From contig JBAIZL010000005.1 of assembly GCA_036971475.1 (NCBI GenBank), forward strand, positions 242,980,823 through 243,044,822: DNA of 64,000 bases, in the 5' to 3' direction. The notes under the pieces were generated by a model. That model worked only from the letters and a program-made list of their open reading frames with translations, ran no database searches and was not told the DNA's origin. Positions within the stretch are counted from its first letter, which is position 1; every line of letters starts with the position of its first letter. This DNA comes from Prosapia bicincta. Taxonomy: Eukaryota > Arthropoda > Insecta > Hemiptera > Cercopidae. Position numbers and translations under genes: made by a program. Below, piece by piece: positions 1 to 9,689 of the stretch.

Positions 1-304
1 GATAGTGTTTTGCAGTTTGTCTTTTGTTGTGTACTCGAAGCTGGAACAAGCAGGGGTTGGATTACGAAGAATTAGCACACAATCGTTTCTTACGGTTGCC
101 AGCCCTGCGACTCCGGTTCTGCTTTGAGCAGTCCTTCATTCTTCATATCTAGAAATGAAGGTATAAAGCAGTTGAATAGGAAGTAGTATTTGTAAAACAA
201 ATATACAATACAGTATTATAAATAAATATTTATATACTTATATATTTTATAAGTAAATAATATATCATAAATATATAATAACATTGTGACCTGTTGGGTA
301 TAAA
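1..304. other. AT-rich sequence, no gene seen
   Basis: I see no coding signal. A slightly GC-richer stretch at about 40-140 is followed by very AT-rich DNA up to the inverted-repeat element that begins near 305. Confidence 0.5.
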
Positions 305-628
305 AAAGTGCAGACCACGTAACCGTGCACTTGGCCTTGAGAGATCATCGTATACTATCACTTCTGAAAACATGTTACATTTTCAGAATGTTCTATACGT
401 CAACAGCTTCTGCATCCGTTAAGTCTACATCTATTTCAAGAATGTTTGTTAATTTATACCGAAGGAAATTTATCATCGAATGTATCTCTTATCGACCGTT
501 CAATGCAAGTCAGTGTTTTGACAGCCCTTATCATGTTTGTAGGAAAGTATTTATACTGACCCTCTACCTCTCGTCTCTTCTACTGCAATCGCTCAAGGCC
601 AAGTGCACGGTTACTTGGTCCGCATTAT
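305..628. mobile_element. Short element with ~38-bp terminal inverted repeats (MITE-like)
   Basis: The left end (305-345) and the reverse complement of the right end (590-628) share a near-identical block containing GTAACCGTGCACTTGGCCTT, with a few mismatches outside it. The 324-bp interior has no recognisable gene; its open frame is shadow. Flanks are TATA-rich (ggTATAaaa on the left, cgTATAaat on the right), so a short TA-rich target duplication is possible but cannot be defined. The superfamily is not identified. The paired ends are seen directly; calling it a transposon is inference. Confidence 0.6.
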
Positions 629-954
629 ACGTATAAATATCGGTAGGACGGTCGATTCAGTGACTTTAACGGATCGGTAATTTTAGTGACAGCATCAGGC
701 TTGGTTCAGCGACTTTTACTGGTGAATATTACCAGTGACAAGGGATACTGATACAGCTCTGTATGTACCAATATTAGGCAGCCATATCACACTGGTGAAA
801 TGATTCCACATCTCGCTCTTTTCTTTTTTGGAAGGCTCATTTTATATAAAAATAAACTACAAAATTAAGAACAAATTACCGAGTGCGAAATTACTACTGT
901 GCACAATAATGTTACTGCCGTAAAACCTGTCACAAATCATTCACTCACACACGA

Positions 955-999
955 CGTGAATGAGTCGAACCAGTGACATATCAACCAATAACAGCCGTG

Positions 1000-1066
<67 letters not shown>

Positions 1067-1300
1067 CTTTTCCATCAACGACATTTTGCTTAATCACAAC
1101 AGAGACAACCCCCTCTCCACTTCACTCAACGACACTCCACCATGATCGGCGCCATGAAACGAGCGGTAAGCGCAGAGCCAGTGACAGCGACAAATCAACA
1201 AATGACAGACGCGGTAAAATATCAGTAACGTTTCATCCAGCGATTGCGACCTTTTGCCCAGTCACAACAGAAACAACTTTCGATCGATTCATTGTCAGTG
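955..1300 (+). repeat. Diverged direct duplication, first copy carrying (TA)n
   Basis: Two diverged blocks, about 955-1110 and 1175-1300, share an ordered set of words: CAGTGACA, then ATCAAC, then ATCMARCGA, then TCACAACAGARACAAC. The first copy holds a (TA)n tract at 1003-1065 where the second has only a short AAATATCAGTA. The surrounding 640-1380 is unusually rich in CAGTGAC/GTCACTG. No coding signal is credible; the open frames crossing it translate the dinucleotide tract. Confidence 0.45.
1003..1065. repeat. (TA)n microsatellite
   Basis: Uninterrupted alternating A/T for about 63 bp. Confidence 0.97.
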
Positions 1301-1380
1301 GAACTGGCGTTTTCCATATTTTGTCACTGGTACCACCAGCGACAAACGAATATCAGTGACAAGTCACCGTGACATAAAAT

Positions 1381-4164
1381 ATTGACCATCCCTAGTTAGT
1401 GGCAGTCTGTGTAGGTCGGTACAGTACCATTCCAGAGTGGAGATAGGTTTCGAGGATATACGTGGTGCGTGAGCCTGATTGTTAACCTGATTCCAAGGGC
1501 TGTTGGTGTTATTTAATATATATATAGAACTTTCAAGTCAGCTTTTAGAGTATTTAAATTAGTGAATCTATGTGCTTTCGTGTTGTGCTATTGGAATATA
1601 GTTTAGGCGTAGCCTACAATTTCCTAGACCATTTTACGCTGCACTAAGTTACTGAAGAAATAGATTTGCTGCAAAAATCAAATATTGTGTAGTTATACTT
1701 TAATTCGGTAGTACTTTTTTCACTACTGAAGTAATTGAATGTATATTATAGTTTGTTTATAATAATCAGAAATACTTGTTTAAATCGTTTTAACGTGTTC
1801 AAAGTTCATATGATCAATAATAATATTTTTTGTTTGGATATGTTTTTTTATTTATGTAAAGAAGAGGTTACAAATTTTTATTTACATTTAAGAGTTAATA
1901 ACTCAATATAAACATTTTTTATGAATTTATATTTTAAATAAATAATTATATATAACCAGGGTAATGTAAAAGGATAACAATATAAAATATAAAATTACTA
2001 TAAATATTACACATCAAATATAATATAAACAATAGGTACGTGAATAGGATCTCTGTACTTTGTGTCATATCGAGAATTCAGGCAGCGAAGTTTGTTCACA
2101 TTAATACGGTACCAAATCAACTGTAGCTAGAATATGTGACATAGGCACTTAGGACTTACGAACAAGCTATTTCATTAAAGTAAATATTTTTAATGAATTG
2201 TTAAACCCGTATGGATTATAATTTACTTCGTCATGAATGAATGAATATATTAGAATAGATCTATATTATTTGCTAGAATTTATAAGATAACTGAAGACAT
2301 TGGTCTGATTTCCGACATTTTTCTCTACGGGTACTGTTATTCTAAATGGTTTAATATTATATTTCAATAATTTTCCTACATCTATCAATGATTATTTGGA
2401 CAGAAAAAACTATTCAAAAAATGTAATTCCTAACCATTTTCCGACATATTGTTAAGTTAGTAATTTGTTTATATTTTATAGCATTCCTACTCTGACGTAA
2501 TGTACCTGCTTTAAAAAATAAATTAGTACAGAACTTTCTCAAGTAATGCTTAAACGTATGTCATTAGTGATCGATGATTTAAATTAAGAGATACGCATTA
2601 TAAGAAATATATAAACAAACAATATCTTTTAGCCTTCTAAGAACAGAATATTTATCTTATTCCCAACAAAGATTAATGCCTAAAACCTTTTTAATGTCTA
2701 CTATTCAAATGTCTGCTTCATGGTGGAAACAGTGGTGTTTTGACGGTAGCACTTGTCCCTATTGATGTCACGGCAACATATAAGTGGCAACGACTGGAGT
2801 AATTTTAATTTCATTACCACTGTGGTCTCACGCCACTAGCGTTGTCACCGCACGATTTCCAACTAACTTAACGTGTATGTTGTGTTTGTGTACGAACTTC
2901 CAGTTGTAACTTCTAGAAGTTTGGACTCAAAGGTGGTCGAAACGTTTGAAACATTTTTAAATTAAGAACTGTCGTTGTATCTCAAGAAATTACAAACCGA
3001 AAGACATCCACAGAGAAATTACGTTTCTCAATTTAAAAAATAGAGTAAGACATATTTAGTATAATTTTGCAACCAAGGCCTTATGAATATAATTCCACAT
3101 TCCGGCAAAATAATCTCTCTTTACGGTATGGCCTGTTTAAAAAAGTCAGTAATTTCAAGTTTAAAGCGGTTTGACTACGTCACAAAGAGCCTGTTAAAGA
3201 TTTGGTGTATTTATCGTAGATTCATATGACACGAACTATTGTTTATGCAATTTACAATTATTTGTACAACGATGTTGGCATAACAATGAATGTGTTTTTG
3301 GGCTTTTCTGAAACATTCGTTTGTTTTCCTCTGTAGTTTATAGGTACTTATTATAGAAGCGAATTTTTTTAATAATATTCCAAAGGACTTTCAATTTACG
3401 ACAAATAATTTGGGAATCAAACGAACACAGGGATTTCACAGGAATGTTAAATTAACGACGGAAAAACAGAACGCAGCCAGATGTGGAATTTAAAGGAGGA
3501 GTCGTGATAAATAGACGGATAAAATTAAAATAGAAATAATGTGAGTCGAGAAAAATTATTTCGGCTAAGAGCATTGCAATAAATAAATGTCGACCAATGG
3601 AACGTAAAAGCGAACAAAATGACACTGACATTAATTAAGCGTGCTGATATACAGCGGTTATTTAAAGATTGGATTTACATAAAACGACAGAATGCGTGCG
3701 AGCTAACTATCATCTGCTCATAGTGATCAGACACGAAAGGAAGAATCGAATAACAAAGCAGCCTCTTTCTTTTGCTGTTTAAAATCAGACGACCAAGTAA
3801 AACCGTTTATAACTTGCGTATTTTTTGTGTTTTTAACGAAGCAGTAGGTAACTTCAATGTCGGATGGTGGGAAGCTAATAGCCCTAGTTAGTTTCCCATA
3901 AAGACGAAAAAAGAAAATGTTTAAACTACTAGGTGTGATTCCGAAGGTGACTGCAGACAGTAGCGACAGTTTTGGGTTGGCATATTTCTTATAACATGCA
4001 TTCCAAATGCAGCGTCACTGTCGCCTGCAGTCACAACTTGCAGCGACCTCAGACCGCCCTACCGGTCGAGAACCAGTAATGTCACTGAATGCAGGTAGTT
4101 TATACGGGTATAAAAAATTAGTTTTTCAGAATTTAAGGGAGAGAAATTATTAAATATTGTAGCA
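1381..4164. other. Gene-free AT-rich stretch
   Basis: No open frame with coding character was found. A GC-richer patch at about 2700-2960 has no clear splice pair. A weak inverted pair (GTGACTGCAG near 3947 and CTGCAGTCAC near 4025) could be the ends of a very small element but matches only about 11 bp. Confidence 0.4.
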
Positions 4165-4480
4165 AACAATCCGGTACTTTACAACCAGAATATTCTGATT
4201 GCCATCTTTAAGAAGATTATGTAAACAAGTAGTTAATACCAGGCCTTCAACTATATTTGGAGCTGCAGCAACAGGAGTGTTAAACCCTCTAAATACCTGA
4301 CTTAATGGGCCAAAAGTGTTTTCTGTTACCCAGCAGTCTCTGCACAATCTGTAATTATAAAAGTGTTTCCCTCTTTGTAATCTGCATCCCTTTCTTAGAA
4401 TATGGTTTCATATAACTGTTCAGTGCAAATATTTCTTCTCTAATCAGATAATGGGGTGCCATTATATCTGTACCTGGCAA
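4165..4480 (-). pseudogene. PIF/Harbinger transposase C-terminal relic
   Basis: Read on the minus strand, the sequence gives the usual C-terminal order of a Harbinger/HARBI1-type DDE transposase. It starts with LPGTDIMAPHYLI, followed by SYMKPYSKKG, then after a one-base frame change FYNYRLCRDCWVTENTFG, and finally an IVEGLVLTTCLHNLLKDG-type helix with the family's CxxHN motif (here TCLHN). Conserved positions visible are the LPGT..AP block, MKPYS, NYRLxR, VxENTFG and LHN. The frame shift lies near 4363 and no upstream catalytic Asp blocks were recovered, so this is a dead fragment of about 105 codons. No terminal repeats or 3-bp target duplication were found. A domesticated HARBI1 gene is unlikely because the frame is broken. 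Confidence 0.72.
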
Positions 4481-5993
4481 ACATTTTAGTTATGGGATAT
4501 GTGGTTTTTCTTAATTTCTGTCCAATCACAGATTTTAAAATATACTATTTTACTGGTATTAAAAAAATGACTACATATAATTTTGTATTGTTATTTTAAT
4601 TAAATTTTATAATTGTTTTTCTCCTTTGAAACTAATGGCAATACTTATTTCTCGAAGTTTTCGCTTAGAAAATTTCTAAATAAAACACATTTTCTCTATA
4701 GAAATATTTTATTCGTCTGTTAATGGTAATTTAAAAGTAATTTAACTCGTACAAAATAGAGCAGTAGCTGACGTCATCACTTGTTTAAGACACAAATATA
4801 AGAAATATATTTGCCCAATCAGAGAACCCAATTATGTCATCATGGAAATTAATTTTAAGTAACGCATGCATATTTTCTTAAAAGAAAATTGTACCTTTGT
4901 AAATTGCTTGGAAATTATACTTTTAAATTACAGCTTCTTACTTTAATGCAAGGTTAGTGCCTAGTTCCGATTTATTAACAATTTCAGATTTTCCGTCTGT
5001 ATAATACAGATACTTCTTGTAAGTCATAAAATCCTCCACTCAAACACTTATAACAAATTTCATTTGAACATTTCTTATCTCATTCAATTCTAAAAACGTA
5101 CACAGCTAAGTTAAAAAAAACTGATATTTACGATCGTTAAATTTTAAACACAAACATGAGTTCTATTTCTGACGAAATTTATTTTTTATTTTATTTAAGC
5201 ATCACACACAACAGAGCAGAACAAAATACTCTAAAAATGGTTGTAAAACGTGTATTTCAATTGCAAAAACACATTCAAAAACTGTAAACTTCAATTTATT
5301 AATGCTGTATGCATCACGGTATGACGACGACTATAAAATGTAACCATTCCGCATAAACCACGTGGTTCTATGAGCCAGGTTTTATATCCACCTAATTAAA
5401 CTACTGTTTTATATTCTGCATTTTCAAGGTAAAATATTACATAACAACCAGTAACACATACGTCTACAGTTTACATTCGTTTATTGTTCACCTGAAATAA
5501 CTGGAACAATCTAGTTCGTGGCAGTTTATACGGGTTATTAATTATATGTAATTAAATTGTTTTTCGTTTTTGTTATTTTAATTTATCACTGTTAAATGTT
5601 TACAGGTGTCTTCGAGAAAAGATCTGTTAGGCTAATTGTGTACAAACTTGTTAATTGTGTTTTAATTATTAGAATGATAAACCGTTTTATGAGTGATAGA
5701 AAAGTGGGAAGAGATTGTTTGAACATATTAAGAGCTTAAAACAACAATATCTAGAGAGACTGCAACAGAATATGTGTACAACAGTAAGTCATATATATTG
5801 CAAACTATAGGATATTTTGTTGCTTGCTTGTGGTCGATTGTTTTTTTAGTTTTTCGTGCGGTCAACTGATTTGGATTTTTATTGCATACAAAGGATTCTA
5901 TGCTTTAATACTACGTACAAATATTAAGTATTTCCATATTTAATAATAAAACTGTGCTTTTAATGTCAAGACTTGGCTAAAATATAAATTACA
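4481..5993. other. Gene-free AT-rich stretch
   Basis: Nothing with coding character. The 5' part of the Harbinger relic may extend a little into this interval but could not be read. Confidence 0.4.
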
Positions 5994-6065
5994 GTGCAAT
6001 CTAGCCAATCCGAAGTAATAGGTCCAGAGGGTTGTTCGGATTACAGACAAGTTCGAAATACAGAA
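5994..6065. mobile_element. Tigger/pogo-like terminus
   Basis: A TA is followed by CAGTGCAATCTAGCCAATCC, then an inner repeat of the sub-terminal words (TTCGGATTACAGACAAGTTC). A CAGT start with repeated CCGAA/TTCGG words is characteristic of arthropod Tigger ends. The matching opposite terminus was not found in the next 1.6 kb. It may belong with the Tigger N-terminal coding relic at 7143-7409, which would make this the 3' end of an internally deleted minus-strand copy. Confidence 0.5.
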
Positions 6066-7142
6066 AGTACCTACGTACGTATTATAACATAAACGTATGA
6101 GGCTAGAGGATAAATTCAGTTGATATAAAAAAAAAAAACAATAGTCGGAAGAAATATTAAGTAAACGCGACAGGAATAGTTACTAGCATACGGACAAAGT
6201 ACTTAACCATTGTTCTATTTCAAGTATAGTCATAAAGGGGCTGTGGGAACCATTAACAAAAGAAGGGCCCAAGTATTTTAAGATAGGAGTTTCCAAGGAC
6301 CAAAATACCTGGGTTATAATAACACTGTACCGTTAGAGAAAGCTCTTTGTAAAAAGGTGTGGGGATAACCAAATTCACTAAAATACGTAAAGAGGGAGAG
6401 ATGATGCGAGATGGGAAAAGGAAGTGATCGGAGGAGTCTTGGAGGAACTTCAGAAGCGGACAGGCGTATTGGGGGGGAGGGAGGGGACCAAGTGTCAGCA
6501 ATTTTAATAAGGGGTAAATTTTGTTTAATAGAATTAAGGTGATTGTAACTTTTTGTGTAAAATTTAAAAGTGCGACCTAAATGATTTAGTAAAGAATTAG
6601 GAAAGTAAGTTAGTTATATGAAAAAGTGCTGCGAAGCATCTTTCAACGGTCAAAATTCCAGGAACTCAACAAACATTAAGTACTTCCTTCTTACATTAAA
6701 TTTAGCCAACAGAGCTTTATAAACTTAGTAAATTCAGAACAATTTTAAATTCATTGGTATAAAATATTAATCTAGTTTTTTTTCAACACTTTCTAATTTA
6801 TAAAAAATCCATAATAACGACCCTAGAGAAAGAGCAATTAACACTGTAATTATTAAACTGTATTGTAATAAACATAAAGCCTCATGAGTCCACCTTATTA
6901 GTAATTGTAATATTAGTTAAGCAATCGATCTTGTCACTAAATAGTATTAAGGTAAATGAGTATAATGTGTAATAATTAAATGTCCGGAATAAATGCAAGT
7001 GATGTTAAATTTGATATTGGTGTTAATTAGTTAGAAACCTCAAGGTGAGGCTATAGATGGTAAGGTAATTAAATATATAACCTAAAGGAAAAACTTATTT
7101 TAAATAACTTAGGTTATAGTATAAAGAAAAAATGCTGAATAA
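6066..7142. other. AT-rich spacer, possible interior of a decayed Tigger copy
   Basis: No coding frame recognised. A purine-rich run lies at about 6390-6490 (ending GGGGGGGAGGGAGGGG). The stretch lies between a Tigger-like end and a Tigger N-terminal coding relic. Confidence 0.3.
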
Positions 7143-7409
7143 AATTCCTGTAAAAACCACCCATGATTAGCGTCATCAAGAAGTGGATAACTACTTCTGT
7201 CCATTGTCTGTCTCTTATGTGTACCTTCCTCAGAAACTGATGCGTATGAAAGAATGTTTGCACGATTTTTTTTTTAAATCGGTGACTGTCATCTTACCAT
7301 CATTCAACTCACAGGCCAGATTGTAAAATGTATCTCCGTTGTCGAGACGTAATGAGATGGTGCACTTGTCACTCAAAGACAGTGTTTTACGTTTTGTTTT
7401 TTCACTCAT
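7143..7409 (-). pseudogene. Tigger transposase N-terminal (CENP-B-like HTH) relic
   Basis: An ATG at 7409 (minus strand) opens MSEKTKRKTLSLSDKCTISL, followed by RLDNGDTFYNLACELNDGKM and TVTD. This fits the first helix-turn-helix of Tigger/pogo transposases, which bind the element ends: basic start, KRKTLSL, then LxNG...LACEL..GK.TV.D. At the T-run near 7262-7275 the frame slips by one base. The alternative frame then continues as NRANILSYAS, KRQTMDRSSY and LDDANHGWFLQ, matching the start of the second CENP-B/HTH domain (the LD.A...WFLQ signature). No DDE catalytic part is present. A slipped homopolymer and a deleted catalytic domain make it a non-functional fragment. Confidence 0.72.
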
Positions 7410-7621
7410 TTTAACACACTACTGAACAGTAGATAAGCAACAATAAGGCTAACTAAATTCATTGTTAGGTATCCCACATTACTTATTGAAAGGAGTGGGA
7501 CTTATCTGAAAACTATGAAAGAGAACAGAAAACAGAAAACGCTCAGCTGAATTTTTTTCATAGAATTAGTTTCTCCCTTTGTCTTTCCACTAACCTCAGG
7601 CTCAGGGATTGTGGAAACCTC

Positions 7622-8037
7622 AGTGGGTTGGCTACTGTTGAGCATAGGAGGGGAGGTAGCAGTTTGAGATACTCAGCCGGAGTGGGTTGGCTACTGTTGG
7701 GCATCGAAGGGAAGGTAGCAGTTTGAGATACTCAGCCGCAGTGTTTTGGCTAATGTACGTAGGAGGGGAGGTAGCAGTTTTTGATACTCAGCCGGAGTGG
7801 GTTGGCTACTGTTGGGCATAGAAGGGGAGGTGCAGTTTGAGATACTCAGCCGCAATGTTTTGGCTAATGTACGTAGGAGGGGAGGTAGCAGTTTGAGATA
7901 CAATACTCAGCCGCATTGTTTTGGCTAATGTACGTAGAAGGGGAGGTAGCACTTTGAGATACTCAGCCGCAGTGTTTTGGCTAATGTACGTAGGAGGGGA
8001 GGTAGCAGTTTGTGATACTCAGCCGGAGTGGTTGGAT
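7622..8037 (+). repeat. Minisatellite, ~7 copies of a 56-59 bp unit
   Basis: Units end in GATACTCAGCCG followed by G/C-AGTG and contain AGGGGAGGTAGCAG. Two unit types are mixed: one with GGGTTGGCTACTGTTGGGCAT, the other with GTTTTGGCTAATGTACGTAG. One unit has a small local duplication (GATACAATACTC). The reverse-strand frame through it is a by-product of the repeat. Confidence 0.9.
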
Positions 8038-8765
8038 ATTTTTATACTACCCAGCGGCCGAATATTATTCTTCCGCTATAGAGTCGTTTGGCGTTAACAG
8101 TAGTGTACGTGATCTATCGATGTTTAAATGTATTTAGAAATATCAAAATTGCTTCAAATTTATAGAAAAAGAGAAATTTATAAATATTTAATTTTATGTT
8201 TAAGACAACAACTGCATACTCTTCAAATTTCTTTTTGTGTAAAATTATATTTTTTAAATTTTAATTTTCTGAACTTTATTAATTTTTACTACTGATATTA
8301 TTATTATTTTTAATATTAATGTTATGTGACAATGACAAATTATTATTATTTTTAATATTAATGTTATGTGACAATGACAACTCATATATCCTGAGGATAA
8401 CTTTACAAAAAATATAATGTTTTTTGAAAAGCCAGAATATAAACGACATAAAACTAACAGTTTTGTTGGTCCGAGCAGTCGTTCCGCGCATGCGCCTACT
8501 TTCTCTTTGCCCTGTCGTTCCCAAGAGTCTCATCTCTCGCTTCACAAGATATACCGATTATTTACCTTAGAAGAAGATGACTGTAAATGATGGCTTTTTC
8601 TAAATGATGTGTTTTAAATTCATGAGTAACAAATTATACTATACAAGTATTCTTTGATATATTTCTTGTACAGTATTTGTATTAAATTATATAGTGTTTT
8701 TTGCAAAACATTGTAAGTTTTAGGCGATAGATCACTTATAAATAAAATGTTAATTTTGTTCCCAG
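8038..8765. other. Presumed intron upstream of the terminal exon
   Basis: AT-rich DNA with a 42-bp direct duplication at 8297-8380 and a GC-richer patch at about 8465-8545 containing the palindrome GCGCATGCGC (near 8486). That word matches the NRF1/erect-wing consensus, so an internal promoter or a transposon fragment is possible. The interval ends in a polypyrimidine-AG (TTTTGTTCCCAG) at the exon boundary. Confidence 0.4.
8297..8380 (+). repeat. Two-copy 42-bp direct repeat
   Basis: The block ending GTTATGTGACAATGACAA occurs twice, offset by 42 bp, nearly identical. Confidence 0.85.
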
Positions 8766-8988
8766 AAAACGTTCACAGCCAGTCAGAGGCGACTTGATTC
8801 CCGATTGCGACAAGCTTCTCAGCTACAGGAAACACAAGCCTAAAGAAGAGGAAAACCTGCCAGACCCCAGTATACCAGGAGGAGGAGCCCCGATGCCGCG
8901 CGAGCCTAGACAGGCCGGTGGCGAACCTATCGAGAGAAAGAGGTCTACTGTCAGATTTAGCCCTGTCATAGAATCCATCGATAAATAA
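8766..8988 (+). CDS. Terminal coding exon of an unrecognised host gene (partial)
   Basis: An acceptor site, TTTTGTTCCCAG, ends at 8765. The frame then stays open for 73 complete codons to TAA at 8986-8988; the first base (8766) completes a codon split by the intron. The peptide begins KRSQPVRGDLIPDCDKLLSY and ends RKRSTVRFSPVIESIDK. It is basic and polar, with a Pro/Gly-rich middle (DPSIPGGGAPMPREPRQAGG) and no membrane segment. Base composition is clearly higher in GC than the flanks and codon use looks coding. It could be a cytoplasmic tail or an unstructured C-terminus, but I do not recognise the family and assign no function. RFSP and RKRST are possible phosphorylation contexts (inference only). 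No upstream exon was identified in the first 8.7 kb, so the preceding intron is long or the exon lies outside the window. Confidence 0.62.
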
Positions 8989-9280
8989 CAACGCGTGGGA
9001 ATATATCAATATCTGTGTAAATCAAATTGTAAATTGTACATCTGTGTAAAGTGTAGATAATCAACGAGGTTTTTATCTGTGGCGACATACAGGTCGCATC
9101 GGATTTCGCACGCTGGAGTGCTTCTGAGTGATATTTAAATATTTTATGAGAAATAATTGTTATTATATAAATAAGTTTATATTTAAAAAATATTTTATTT
9201 GTTATTGCCCTGTCTTTTAAATTTTAAGGCATTTAACTACAATAGCATTATCAGTACAATAAATGTATAACTTTTATTAC
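8989..9280 (+). other. 3' UTR of the terminal exon (inferred)
   Basis: Composition drops from coding-like to AT-rich after the stop. The first canonical AATAAA is at 9258-9263, with another at 9503-9508. The cleavage site is not visible, so the UTR end is inferred. Confidence 0.4.
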
Positions 9281-9633
9281 TCTAAACTGTAAATTTTTTA
9301 ACTGTAAGAGATGAAATATATTTTATTTTAAACATTAGTACAATTTTACTTACAGAAACTATAAATACAATGAAATTCAATATCACCTCAATAACCAACT
9401 TCAAAAAAGGATCAGATTCTGTATTCCACCCGTATGTTTTTTTTATGTTTGTTCCACGATAATTCTAGAAGAATTAAACCGATCAAAGTGATTTCCAATG
9501 AAAATAAAAGGGGAAACCCTTCCGGTAGTCACACTACAGTTACAACCCAATCCATCTGAATTGGAGATAATAATAGGCAATTTAAACTTAAGTGAAAGCA
9601 TTTATCACAGCATTTATTTTATGTAGTATTATA

Positions 9634-9689
<56 letters not shown>

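Noticed and set aside
960..1359. Frames with long Ile-Tyr strings
   Set aside because: Translation of the (TA)n tract; the flanking residues are random. The same applies to the frames at 9619-9876 and 45249-45455.
3943..4039. Possible tiny TIR element (GTGACTGCAG...CTGCAGTCAC)
   Set aside because: Only about 11 bp pair before the alignment shifts; too weak to call.
8794..8988. Reading the 8.8-kb frame as a small gene starting at TTG
   Set aside because: The frame is open upstream to a splice acceptor at 8765 and TTG is not a normal eukaryotic start, so it is better read as a terminal exon.
8773..9009. Minus-strand frame over the terminal exon
   Set aside because: Antisense shadow of the plus-strand exon, with no splice or start context.
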